Shown: positions 34,560-46,017, counted from the first letter of the stretch. The stretch is DNA of 64,000 nucleotides from Microcebus murinus (GCF_040939455.1 NC_134108.1:5919501-5983500), one strand, 5' to 3'. The notes: generated from the sequence alone by a model not told the origin. Numbers and translations: made by a program.

Positions 34560-36620
34560 TCTTACCTCCCATTCTTGTCTTTCATTCATTCCTATCACTC
34601 TTTTCAAGGCCTCCAATGATCCTCACATCCCCAAATGCAGTGATCATTTTCTTTCATGACATCTGGGACACCAGAGTCTTCTGATTGCACACCTATCACA
34701 TGGGCCACTTCTCCTTCATGTCCTTGCTGACTCCTCATCTTCCCAACCTCGGAATTGAGCATCTGGGTCCAGTCCTCCAACTTTTTTCTATCATTTCTCC
34801 TTATACCATTATACAGTGATGACTACAGAAATGATATATCCAGCCCTTTTTCTCTCCCTTACAGTAACCTTGTATTAGCATATTGAGCACCCACAGAATA
34901 GTGGGATGGGGAGGAATATCTCAGATATTACATGTCCCAAACAGAACTCAGAACACTCCTTGCCAATCCTGCCCTTCCCTGTGATGCGAAGACATCACAT
35001 TTTGCATAAAGAAATTTGATATCTGATCCATCAATGGTCCTGTCAACTCCACCTCCAGCTAAATCCTGAATCTGATCACTGTGTGCGTATCCTTCACTTC
35101 CATCCTCTAGTAAAAAACACTATCACCCCTCACAGAGTCTTAATGCAGTAGCCTCCTAACTGGTCTTTTTCCTTCTACTCTTCAACCTCTAGACTTTTCT
35201 CAGCTTATTCTTCACACAGAGGTACAGTGATCCCTTTAATGCTTATTATGAGACATGTCTAAGTTGTCCAGTACCTGCCCATCTGTTCACAGTAAAACCC
35301 AAAGTCTTCACTGTGGCCCACAGTGCTCTCCTAGTCTAACCTGCTGCAGTCTCCCCACGCACGTGTTCTACTCCCAGTTTGCTCACACACTCCAGCCAGA
35401 TGGGCTTCCACTGTTCCCTCAACCCTGTCACTGAGCTCAAGTGTCTGGGCCTTTGTGTTTTCTGTCCTTTGTGCCTGGAAAGCTTTGTTTCCTTCAATTC
35501 TCATCTCAAAGGAGATGGTTTCCCCGACCACCCTTTTGTAACACACCACTCCATTACTCTGCTTCATTTTTTGACCATGACATTCATCAGAATAGATATG
35601 AGAGGTGGATATGGCTTAATCCTTGCTTATGTGTCCAGTCCTTTTATCTTTAACTTAAGAACTGTCCCTCACACTAGCGTCTCTCAATCCCTGCCTTCCC
35701 ATTTCCACTTCAGGTGGTGACCACCTTTTGTTTGGCTGTTGGCAGATGGCATTCTGATCTCCTTAGTGCTAATAGCAATGTCATTATTATCCCAATACAT
35801 TTCCTCAGTGAGGATTGTTTGAGCCTCACAAATATCCCATGTTAGAAAAGATGGTAATTATATTCATCTTCTAGATGGAAATATTATATCTCACACAAGA
35901 TAATGTATGCACCGAAGGTCATGCAAATTATTAGGAAGAAACTCTAAATGTAGAGCATTGTATGGCATGCCTTGCTGCCTCTTTTGTATACGCTATTCAG
36001 GTTTTGAGGTGAAGCCCTGGTCATTTTATACATCATATTTTTATTTAGTATTGAGCATATGTCAGGCACTATACAGACACTGAGGATGTGAGGTGTGTAA
36101 ATTGTGGTCTTGTCCTCAAAGTGCCTCTGTCTATATTCCTCCACTGGCCTCACTTATTTCCTGAATTGAGCCCAGTCTCCACGATCCAGAGTATGAACTC
36201 TGCAGTCCAACAGCAGCCTGCCTTTCTGCTCTTCATCCCCAGAATTTAACATCTGTCACTTCTCAGCAACATCTGTCACCTGCAGAACCATTAGGTTCTC
36301 ACTGCCTAAGAGAGTGCCTCTCTACATGTTCACTCCTTCCCATCCTCAAGGCTTAGCCCGAACCTAGTTCTTCAATAACTAGACCCAGCCATATGTAATG
36401 TTTCATCCTGTGAGCTCTCATAGCATGTTATCTGTAAGTCTTTCATAATCAGTTAATATATCACTATGTATCAGTTATGATGGTGCAATCCTTCCCTCCT
36501 AGATGGTCTTGACACCATGACATCAGCACCTTGCCTAGCCCAACCCATACGCAGCCTTGGGTATAATAGGTTCTCCCCAAATATTTGTTGAATGGATGAA
36601 TGAATAGATGTTTTTTAATT
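34560..36620 (+). mobile_element. Long L2 LINE (late ORF2 through 3' end)
   Basis: About 2 kb follow the L2 consensus in order. A reverse-transcriptase-region block with 'AAGGCCTCCAATGATCCTCA' is at about 34605. Next come 34810-34830 ('CAGTGATGACTACAGAAATG'), 34935-34955 ('CCCAAACAGAACTCAG'), 35145-35165 ('GCAGTAGCCTCCTAACTGG'), the 3' UTR at 35280-35560, and the 3' end at 36480-36620 with 'AAATATTTGTTGAATGGATG'. It is diverged and full of stops. The short ORFs at 35331-35720 are incidental. Most mammalian L2 copies are a few hundred bases, so this one is unusually complete. Confidence 0.8.
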
Positions 36621-37559
36621 CTCCTTTTTCTTTGGGTCTTTATTCGGAGATTAGCAGTGCAAAAACACTCATGATATTTTTATGTCTAAAATATATTAAG
36701 TATCTTTGAAAAAATTAAGTTTTATTTCTATCTCAGCATATTTTTGTACCTACTGGCTTTTTAAAATTAAAATAATCATTTTCTCCTCCAGGTACCAAGA
36801 AAGTAGCTCAAGGGATTGCAGAATTCACAGACACAGAAAAAGATTTATAGACACATTATTTCATTCCTGAATCTTATTTCAGCTGTTATCCAAATAGCTC
36901 TGTTAATTCAGTCCCAAACCCCTTCCATATCCATACCAGTCCCCAGGGAAATTGAGTTACTAGTATAAACTAAGATAATAGATGTTGCTTTTCATCACTG
37001 GCTGCATTTTTACAGAAAGCTAGAAATGTTTGCTATGAAACAATGTGAAAGAAAGAACATTATACAACTAAAATTCATTTGGCCGTTATTGCATTCCTGG
37101 ATATGCTGGTTGGTATTTTAGATGTTATTTGCTCTATAAAAACTTTCTCTTTCTCCTTTGAGGTTACTGCTCCTCTGGCTTCTGTTTACAGTGTGCGATA
37201 ATGTGATATTCGTAAAGTTCCTGTGTATTAAATATAGTGCCTAGTATTTAATACATTCTCCATAAATGATCATTGAGCTGAGCCTGTAAAAGTTTGTCTG
37301 AAGGTTCCAGGTGTTCAAGACAGACTACATCTTGGTTGTGGGAATTGCCCCATAATTAATGAATGCCATGGGAAGTTGTGATTTTCAGGGAGAGGATAGA
37401 TTTTGAAATAGAAATGATTGTGAATGAAATATAAATTTCAGGAAAGGTGTTTTGAACTTGGGCACCCTAAGCAAAAGAGGATGCCTTAGGTTGTAAAGAA
37501 GATTGTCTAAATGATAAACATTTCAGCATAATGGTCATCATATCATCTATTTGATTAGG
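36621..37559. other. No recognised gene; faint MIR/L2 end near 37210-37290
   Basis: 'AATATAGTGCCTAGTATTTAATACATTCTCC' region resembles a SINE/LINE 3' end, too weak to call firmly. Nothing else is assignable. Confidence 0.4.
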
Positions 37560-37960
37560 TTCCATGGAGACACTTAATAGATACCTTTCATATAATCCTT
37601 TATACAACTCTGTGACAAATGAGGATTTTTATCCTCAGAGCTCTCACAGCCTGTTACCTATAAGTCTTTTATAATCGGTTAACTTATCAGAGATATTAGT
37701 GTGCAAGTCTTCCCTCCTTGACTGGTCCATGATGCTGAAAGCAGAGACCATGCCATGAGCACCTTGCCTAGCACAACCCACATGGGCTTTGTATATAAAA
37801 GATATTTGTTAAAGGAATGGGTAAATGAATAGACATTTTTTAATTTTACGGATGAGAAGATTTAAGTACAGAAAGATAAATAAATGTCCTTATATCACAC
37901 AGAAAGTGAGTGGTACATTCAGCATTCAAACTCTGACCTTCCTGGTGGTTGTAAGATCTA
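37560..37960 (-). mobile_element. MIR SINE, antisense, split by an L2 insertion
   Basis: The left part is 37560-37636 (ending 'GAGGATTTTTATCCTC'). The right part is 37847-37960 ('TTTTACGGATGAGAAGATTT', then the 'CACACAGAAAGTGAGTGG' block). The two parts join into one continuous antisense MIR when the intervening 210 bases are removed. Confidence 0.7.
37637..37846 (+). mobile_element. L2 3' end inserted into a MIR
   Basis: It is homologous along its length to 36411-36620, the 3' end of the long L2 upstream: both have GAGCTCTCA...AAGTCTTT.ATAATC, TTCCCTCC, AGCACCTTGCCTAGC and ATATTTGTT in the same order. Gene-like sequence is absent. Confidence 0.75.
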
Positions 37961-38955
37961 AATTCCATACAGTATGTATCATGTGGCTTCCTTGTATGAT
38001 GGTATAGTCATCATAGATAGAGCACGTGCCATTGATTTTATACTACTGCTCTGCGGGTCAGCATTCATGTTCCCAGACAAGGATGTTATTCAAAATATTT
38101 GTCAACTGATTTGTTGTGGGCACTGCCCCATCTGAATGTACCCTGCAGCATGGCCCCTGGCCGTGTTTCACGGGCATTCTTACCATACCTCATACTCATT
38201 GAACATCAGTTGCATACTCATTTAATGCATACTCCTTTGATGTCAGTTCTGGGCCTATTCTGTAAGCCTTCGAAATGCTATGCAAACATGTGTGTGTGTG
38301 TGTGTGTGTGTGTGGTGGGTGTATGTATCTGTACATTTTTTTTTTGCCTGTGAAGAAGTTTGATTTCATCAGATTCCCACAGAGATTTTTGACCTCTAAA
38401 GATTGAAAACTTCTGTTGGAACTGACTAAAATAGTTTGACCAAAAAATATTGCATTTAGGAAGCAATATTAAGACAAATGAGAGCTTGCGGTATTTGTGG
38501 GACAGTGTGGAGGGAGAGAAGCGGAGAGAGGCTGGACCGTGTGAGCCTTCTGCGCTTAGGGGCCGGCGGGACCGTCGTTGGGTGGGTGGGGGCTGCACAG
38601 TAAGATGGAGCCTGGTGTGGACAGTCGTTATGTCCTTAATTATGACTCCCAAAGTCACCTGGGAGGCGGGTTTAATTCCCTCTTCAACTGTAAAACCTCT
38701 GAAACCATGAGGATCATTTTTTTCTTTCCTTTAATTAGTGAATATGGCTTCCTATTTTTGTGTTGTTTATACCATGAATAGATACCATTTTTATGTGTCA
38801 ATTAAAATGAATTATTTAAAAATAAAATAGAAATGTTTTCTCTGTTTGGCCTCTTTCCCCATCTCTCTCACTTTTTGCCAAATTCTATGATCTAGGTGGT
38901 GTTCATACCATGAAAATTCATTGCCTTGTTGCATTATCTATAATCAAATACAGTA
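37961..38955. other. No recognised gene; TG microsatellite and a GC-rich patch
   Basis: A TG repeat lies at 38289-38314. A GC-rich patch at 38500-38600 contains several CpG sites but is too short for a CpG island. The ORFs on both strands at 38278-38781 lack motifs. Confidence 0.45.
38289..38314. repeat. (TG)n microsatellite
   Basis: Thirteen TG units. Confidence 0.97.
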
Positions 38956-39883
38956 CAGGCATTCCTCAGGTTATAGACAAGATCCATTCCTGAGAACGTC
39001 TTTAGGCAGAATTTGTACGTAATTCATACCCTGATGAACAGCGTATACATGGTAATTAATAACAACAATAATACCATAATGGCTCTATGTGGTAATAATA
39101 ATACCATGTAATACTGTAATAATATAATAATATTCATGTACTGTAATAAGTTACAGAAACTATTGTGTTATTTCTTTTAATTCAAACAGAACATAAAAAC
39201 AAACACACAAAAAGTTTAGGTAGGACACAGGAGGAGTTTCAAAAACAGAGTATTAGAGGTTAACACCCAGCTAACGTTGCGCCCGTGTCTCGCTCGCTGG
39301 CAGGGGCGACGGCGAGGCGAGCAGGCAGCTGGCGCTGATGGAAGGTGAGGGTGGAGACGGTGCTGGAGAGGCCGGAGCGGGGGCTGGGCACCAGGGCCTG
39401 GGGCTGGTGCTGGAGGAGGGATCTCTCCACTGAGTTGGTTTCTTGCAAGAGGCATCTAGTTTGTCTGAAACCCCTTTTCCTGTTTTCACCATAAATGGCC
39501 TCGTAGCAGCTGAGGTTCTCTCTGACTGCGCGGTTTCCCTCTGTGAACCGCTCAGTGTTAGGGGCCTGCTCCTCAAGCTCAGCAAATCCTGCTTCAGGGA
39601 GAAGGTGGGCGGCTTCAGCTGAGTCTTCTGTCACAAACTTTCTTGGCTCTGGATCTTCTGGTTCTTTGTGTCCTTGTGTTTCCATCCTTCGCTTCTCTAC
39701 GTATGAGACTAGCCGTCAGCGTGAAGATGCTACCCCAACAAACTGCCCGCGCCATGCAGGTGGGAAACTAGTTCCCAAATTATTAATTATTTAATTGTAA
39801 ATTATCCTCATGGGGTCCTCGGGAGCCTGATTGTAAGTGTGGAACTCCATAATTCAGGTCATCTGTAACCAGGGGACTGCCTG
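38956..39883 (-). mobile_element. Internally deleted Tigger/pogo DNA transposon with both ends
   Basis: The ends are inverted repeats: the left begins CAGGCATTCCTCAGGTTA, and the complement of the right begins CAGGCAGTCCCCTGGTTAC. A TA dinucleotide precedes the left end, as expected for Tc1/mariner superfamily targets; the right side reads TG. At 928 bp it is much shorter than an autonomous Tigger (about 2.5 kb). Inside, on the minus strand, is the C-terminal end of a pogo-type transposase. AT-rich degenerate repeats occupy 39060-39150. It is therefore a deletion derivative that could have been mobilised in trans. Confidence 0.85.
39260..39685 (-). pseudogene. C-terminal fragment of a Tigger/pogo transposase
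   Basis: The open frame of 141 codons is a remnant of the transposase tail. The part coding 'PNTERFTEGNRAVRENLSCY' and the following 'QTRCLLQ' corresponds to the conserved C-terminal segment of Tigger-family transposases ('..DPN.ERFTK..RAV......CY..I....'). The DNA-binding and DDE catalytic domains are absent, removed by the internal deletion just upstream of 39685. The start codon is therefore not the original one. The GC-rich downstream part (39270-39420) codes P, S and A-rich sequence. I do not expect a functional product, although the frame is open. Confidence 0.75.
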
Positions 39884-39944
39884 TGTATGTTCGGGCTGTA
39901 TGGAAACATTTCAGTGATATATTACGATGACTTTTTACCATTCA

Positions 39945-40330
39945 CTTCATGCTTTCATTTACTAACGCAGCATGTATTTATTTCTTGCTGTGTGCTGGGC
40001 GTTGTCGAAGGTGCCGGCAATACTGTTGTAAATAGAAGAGGCAGGGCTCTTGCTCTTAGGAGGCTCCTGCTCTACCACTGGAGCGCTTCTTAACTGCTGC
40101 AATAAAGATGGGTGAAGGAAAGAAGAAGGTTCTGGAGGAACTCAGGGCAGGGGAGCCCGAAGGAGTTTGGGGAGTGGGATGTCTCAGTGAAGATGGGACA
40201 TTTCAGTTAGTAAGGCTTCTCAACAGGAGAAGTAGGGCTGAGGTAGAGAAATTGTATCACATGCAGATGAAACAGTGTGAAGAAATAAGAAAGTATCTAG
40301 AAATTTCAAAGAAATGGAAGGGTTCTGCCA
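39945..40330 (-). mobile_element. L2 LINE 3' region, antisense
   Basis: It starts with the antisense L2 3' end ('GCTGTGTGCTGGGCGTTG'), then 'GGGCTCTTGCTCTTAGGAGG' and the G-rich 3' UTR antisense. The plus ORF at 40108-40383 lies in this sequence and has no domain motif. Confidence 0.6.
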
Positions 40331-41955
40331 TAGCTGGAGTACAAAGAGGGAGAGAATACACACTGTGTTTTAATTGTTTGTAAGTATGCTAATAAGGATA
40401 CCCATCAAGGACCATGGCATCTATATGGGTCCCCAGGGCTGGAACAAAGAATTCTGTTAACATGGCTTTTTATTTAGTGAAATATTAAAAAAAATACAAT
40501 GATTTATTTAAAGTAATGGACAGTTGTTATCATCGCTAGGAGAAGTTTTAAATGCAAAGGTTTATCTATGACTCTCAATTAACAATGCATATTTTAAATT
40601 TTCTTCCCCAGTTCTTCTCTCTGTTGTTCCACCTCAGTGCTTTCTCTGTGCATAGCTGCCCTTCATCCCTAGGGTGTGAAGTGTGGGCTGTGGTGCTCAT
40701 GTCTGCCACTGATTCTACGTTAATATGGTAAAGAAGAAAAGGAATATGGTTTTGGTATGTCTACAGACTTTAGAAGCTTTGCAGCTTTTAAGTTTCCAAG
40801 TTTGCATTTTTAACTCATCTTTCTCATTCTTTAACTCATCTTTGCTGGACAGTAATGCAACAGGTCATATTTTGCAATGACAAGTTGGTAGATTGACACA
40901 CTTTGGATGACAGGCTTGATGTGGTGTGGCTGTGAGGCAAGCCATTTGGCATTGACTGTGCCAGGCAGGTAGTCAAAGTGGCAGCGTGCCTTGCTTTGCA
41001 ACTGAGTATGAACACTGTAAAATTGATTTTGTTGCAACGAGCACCGATATATCTGACAGTTATTTCAATGTATGTCTCGAAATCCTTCAAACTTTAAACA
41101 AGTATCCATTTTATTAGTTTAGAAATCGATAGGGAAAAAAGAAAAAGAACTGGGAGCTTATAATTGAGCATGCTACCAATATTGATACAAATAATATCTG
41201 GTCTCAATTTCAGTTATTAATCATATTATATCAAAGTATGTACTAGAACCAATCTATGTTTAACTGAATTAATGTGAAGTGCGGGTCAGTGAGAAATCAT
41301 GGGAAAGTTTAAAATATGGGGAAAATATTATAAATAGATGAGGGAATGCTCATACTTTCTATAAGAGACCAGGAAGATCAATTGAAGTAAAAGAGAAGAC
41401 TGTTGTTTAAATAGAAATCGGGGCAAAGAAGAGAGATATTTCTTGATAGATTTGGAGAAATTCAAGTTTCAACTCAAGGTGAACCAAGACTAGCTGCTAA
41501 AGCTCTGGAAAAATAAGTATTTGGTATTAATAGTTAGTCTGCCAGGATTAAAAGTGGATTGGAGCCTAGAGATGAATAAAAGCTTCCCAGAGTGAGAAAT
41601 CTTACTTAAAAATGTGTATTTATTTAATCTTTCAGTGAAAAAAAACGTGAAAATGTATAATTTTGCTATTACTAAATGAACCATAGTACATTGGTCAGAT
41701 AATTTGATATTTTTCTAAATACGGATCAGTTAAGTGAAGTAGGGCTCTAAAATCAATCTAAAATAGTTAAACCTGTTTTAGGGAGCCATAGTTGAGGGAT
41801 AAGTAGGAATTGTTGAAGATTTTTTTTAAAAAGTGAATTTCAGCACATTTATACACCATTCCATTTTATGAGTTCAGAAACTATCAGATGCTGACAACTA
41901 AACCTCAATAGCATGTGCACATGCAGGACTCTTGGTACTGCTTCCTGTTTCAGAA
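40331..41955. other. No recognised gene or repeat
   Basis: AT-rich. Overlapping minus ORFs at 40831-41090 (68 and 84 codons) show no motif. The stretch at 40840-41100 has balanced composition and no repeat hallmarks. Confidence 0.45.
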
Positions 41956-42100
41956 TGAGAATAAGAAGCCTGTGTCATGGTCTTCCTTTCAGCGTAGATG
42001 ATGCCCATCCATATGGCAGCAGCCATTGCTTCTATTATGTCTCCCACTGTGCTTTCCATAGTGTTATGCTATAAGTAGGCACTCAAAAATATATTTATTT
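41956..42100 (+). mobile_element. Possible L2 3' end
   Basis: 'CTATAAGTAGGCACTCAAAA' followed by 'ATATATTTATT' matches an L2 3' terminus. The upstream part is weak. Confidence 0.4.
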
Positions 42101-42349
42101 TAATCACCGTTGTGTTCGTATTTCATAAATGGGTATAACATATTGGGTATCATTATCCACAGAAGCCCTGATCCTGTGGCTGCTGATAGGTGAAGCTGTT
42201 TCTGGCAATGAAAAGTCATCAATATCTAATAGGCTCTATCTTCATAGCAGGTAGTATCTCTGACAATTCTTTACCTCTGCTTTAAGTATAGTATTTCATC
42301 CTTTAACTGTAAAAAGGCCACATACCTGGGCAAGAAGGGTCTCAGTCAT

Positions 42350-42440
42350 CATGCAGTCATTTACACCGTCATTCACCTAATACTCGTTAAGTGCCTGCCG
42401 TGCGCGAGTTGTGTTCAGTTGGATGTGAGTTGCAGATCTC
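42350..42440 (-). mobile_element. L2 3' end fragment, antisense
   Basis: 'CATTCACCTAATACTCGTTA' and 'AGTGCCTGCCGTGCGCGAG' match the antisense L2 terminus. It is short and old. Confidence 0.5.
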
Positions 42441-44639
42441 CTTGGAAATTACCACCAGTTCTATGAGGTTCAACCATTTGATCTCTTAGGGCCTTCACTG
42501 TGGCATGATACCGGAAATGGGAAAGGGGTTGCACAGTGACTGCCGTTTTTATGCGTATAAATGACAAGCCATGAGTAGTTGGGGGAGGGGTAGAGGTAAG
42601 CAGAACAGGTGTTGGATCTTTTCCCCAGAATTCCCTGGGGGTAATTGTTTCCTAATCCTTTCTTCAAATCCCCCACTAGAAGATTTCCTGAAACCAATAT
42701 TGTGTTTAATTTCCTTCTGCTTCAGTCTTTTGTAGGAAAAAATATTGTCACTATTAAAGGAAGATATGATGATAATATTTACATGTTGTGATCAAATAGA
42801 ACAAAATACTGCACCAGTGAAGAACTGAAAGACATAAAAAAAAGATCTAAAGTTGTGCCTCTTTGGGAGCGTAAGTGGGGCTGTTTTCCTCCTTCTGAGG
42901 TGACACGCCATCCGTGGACTCCCATGCAGTGATTCACGGCGCTCTCCGGGCCGGCTGACACAGCGTGTGGAGACAGTCTTCGTCGCCTGTGTTCAGGGAT
43001 GCGCTACACGATGTTGGCAGCATTTTTCCTGTTTCTATGTTTGCTAAATGTTGGTGTCATTCTTATTAAATCAGGACTGCCGATGATGTGTCACATTCCC
43101 ACAGGACAGCTGGCAGGTTGGGAGGTGGCATTTTCAGGAATTACTCACTGGCTATAATCATCGTGCTTGACAGCAGCTGAGCTTCCTGTGTAGGCATTCG
43201 GCACGACTGACCCTTCCTTCCTCGTTCGGATCCCCCTTTCCAAGACTTTGCCGACTTCGGTGATGCTTTGTCAAGGGATTTTGTTCCTTCTTAGCCGTTC
43301 TTGCCTGCCTAACCCTCGTGTATTCCTTTGCTGACTGGCCGTGCTCCTGGGTCTCCTAACTGTGGCTGCTCCCAAGCTTCTACCTCGGCCTCTGTCTCTT
43401 CCGTCTCTAAATTCTCCTACCTGGTTGTCTCAGACTCCTCTGGAGTTAAATAGACTGATCCTCATATTACTCCCAAATCTTTGTTTTTAACCCTGTGGCA
43501 CTTTCTTGGACCTAAGACACTTTGCACTTGTGTGTGATAAATTTTTAAACACCTCGAGTTCAACACTGTCTCACAACCACACCCATAATCTCAACTCTCA
43601 TACGTTATTGACCCAGCCACAAAACCTAGGTAATCGTGATTTCTGTTTTCAGTGGCACTTCAAATCCAGATTCCAAGCTCTATGGACATTTTTTTTTTTT
43701 TTTTTTTTTTTTTTGCTTAATGTCTGCTATTACTCATCCCTAGTTTGGATTCTCTCCTGCTTTGTACTTAATGTGGCGCGTGGAACTCCTGGCCTCACCG
43801 ATGTTAAACCTCTTCCGCCCCTTTCCCAGTGAGGGGACGAGAAAGCCCACTGGGTTTTGACAGAGGGAATTTAAGATGGAGAATGAGTCACACAGTGTTA
43901 GGGGACTGAAAGCAAAAATAAACGCAGAGGGAATCGAGAAATGATGATAGCAAGAAGACGCTATTATCCCTGGTGTCAGGGGAACCGAATGCAAGAGAGT
44001 AGGCTTGTCAGAACCTAGAAGCTCACAGACGGGACCTCTCAGATCTTTGAAAGGGCACGAAGAGGCTACTTCTCCTAGTCTGAAACAAGCTGCAGGCTGG
44101 ACGTAGCAGCTGGCGCAGCTGCTGGGAGGAGCTTGGCTGCGGCCAGATGCTCACGGGAACGTCGGCCACGTGCCAGGCAGGAAGCCCCGCCTCCCTTTCG
44201 CTTGTGTTCCAGTCTCCCCCTCATGTCCAACTTATGATAAATTACAAGTTATGAAAGATTTAATTGATAATAAATTATAAAGTTAACTACAAAAATACAC
44301 ACAAGGTAACTAGAGGTAAAGATGAGGGAAAAAAAAAAACATTAGTTATTATATCTACATACACCTGTTTACACTATAGTTGTATAAGGGAGAGACAGGT
44401 TTAGATTTCTTTGTAACATTTCTTTTCTACAACCCATCTTCTGTTACCTTTTTCCCTCAGCCACAGTCTTGGTTTGGAGAGCTTTTTTAATTTTCTTATT
44501 GTATAGGGTGACCCAAATCTCCATTCCTGCAAGCTCTAAATACCCAATAGTCTGATCTTCACATTGGTTTTCCATAGTTGCCATTAACTTTTATTATCAA
44601 ACATGGAAATGCTAGATGGTGCCACAGGAACCCCCTGTG
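42441..44639. other. No recognised gene; unassigned repeat-like sequence
   Basis: It holds a T run at 43689-43714. The stretch at 43850-44640 looks like old interspersed repeat, possibly the 3' part of the ERVL to its right, but I cannot anchor it to a family. No ORF has motifs. Confidence 0.4.
43689..43714. repeat. Poly-T tract
   Basis: Twenty-six T in a row. No SINE or L1 body is attached on either side, so it is an isolated homopolymer. Confidence 0.95.
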
Positions 44640-45770
44640 TATCAGATGCATTTTTCCTGGTCACCACCGTGTGCTAGCAATTCCGTTTCCTCCTAGTCAC
44701 TGGGACCCAGACTCCAGCCAACGTAGTATTGCTTCCCCCTCCCCCGCCCCCCATTAGTTTAGTGCTCAGTGAGCTCAGAATGGCCAGGTAGTAGTCTCGA
44801 ATTTTGATAAATGGAACTGTTTCTCTGTGTCCCCTGGTGGAAACCCTGTGCTCTTAGGTGCTAAGACACCTAAGCCAGCAGAGCCTGGCGTTGAGAGGAT
44901 GGAGATCAAGCATGCTGCGAAGGGGTTATCAGGCACAATGACGAAAGCAGCCACTCCTGTTTCCACCTCCTCACTCTCAGCGTGTCCTCTGGCTGGGAGA
45001 GAAATGGCACCATGCATCGGTTGCTGGTCCGGAACATATGTCAGAGCTCCACCAGATCGAGCCCCAGCCCTTCCTAATGTTGCCACCAACTAGCCCCGCA
45101 ACCAAGGCTTTCCAAGGCCAATCTACACCGCATCCGGCCAGCTGCTGCTGGGAGCCTTAATAAGAGGAGAAAAGTCAATGGACATAAGCCCATCGCCGTA
45201 CTTCCTTCCAGTGGAGAAATGAGTTCACCATTGAGAAGCAACGTGTGTGAGCGCGAGAGTGAGTAGGACATCCTGTAAGTCTATGTGCAGTGATGGTGTC
45301 ACGGCCGTGGTAGACAGGAAAGGCAAATCCGTATCCAGAATGAGTATCTTTTCCAGTGAAGACAATATGCTGTCCCCTCCATAATTTAAGCATCCAAATA
45401 ATTAGCCTGCTCCCAAGAGGCCCCTTTTTGGGGAATTATGCTCTATCGCACGCTTAGTATCCGCTTCTGCTACTGGCAGGTGAGCACTCAGGAGCACACG
45501 TAGCCGGGTCAGCCTCAGTGAGAGGATGTTACCTGCAGTCCCTGCCTTGTTCTGCCTCCCGGTGTCACTTTGCGCCTACGCTGGTCGAGCAGGCACCGAG
45601 GAGGGTCTGAGGAGTGCGGCTCACTTGCATCTCCAGGGCAGGGTCTCTTGTGGACCTGACTGTTGAGAGCCCCCTTGCAGTGATCGCCCTTTAGTGAGCA
45701 TTTACATGGAATATGGATATCTACACTTGAGACCCAGTTTTGAGCATTCCATTGAATGCTTTGTTTTCAA
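44640..45770 (-). pseudogene. ERVL endogenous retrovirus pol remnant (integrase end)
   Basis: On the minus strand the frame at 45175-45393 codes an integrase-core-like stretch with 'HSGYGFAFPV' and, further on, 'WKEVRRWA', which match the ERVL (HERV-L type) integrase. The frame at 44775-45089 codes a later part of pol with 'PPGDTEKQ'. Between and around these are frameshifts and stops. Sequence to about 45770 continues in antisense ERVL fashion but without a clear frame. No gag or LTR was identified with confidence. It is a broken, ancient fragment with no coding potential. The exact limits are approximate. Confidence 0.75.
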
Positions 45771-45809
45771 CCTCCTAATCCCATTCTTTCTAAGCCCCTG
45801 ACGCTTTAC

Positions 45810-46017
45810 CAGGGGTCCTCAAACTGCAGCCCACAGGCCACATACAGCCCCACCAAGGCCATTTATCAGCCCACGGGTGTTTTTGCCACTGCTGCCTGTC
45901 CTGTTTAGCAGCCGACTCGTCCCGGGCCCACAGTGCGCATGTGTGGAATGTGCGCATGTGTGGAATGTGCGCTGCACTCTCCAACAGCCCCCTGTTTAAA
46001 AAGTTTGAGGACCCCTG
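45810..46017 (+). mobile_element. hAT-like non-autonomous element, copy 2, with perfect ends
   Basis: A 208-bp element with a perfect 16-bp terminal inverted repeat: CAGGGGTCCTCAAACT at 45810-45825 and its complement at 46002-46017. The interior is homologous to copy 1 at 17958. An exact 17-bp unit is duplicated in tandem at 45934-45950 and 45951-45967. The 8 bases on each side do not match, so no target-site duplication survives. There is no ORF. The CAG...CTG ends fit a hAT MITE, by inference. Confidence 0.85.

Noticed and set aside
39270..39420. CpG island or promoter
   Set aside because: Under 200 bp of high CpG, inside the transposase tail of a Tigger element, with no other promoter sign.
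39260..39685. Open Tigger-derived frame as a domesticated gene
   Set aside because: Only the transposase tail is left, the start codon is accidental, and no exon structure is visible. Conservation would be needed to reconsider.
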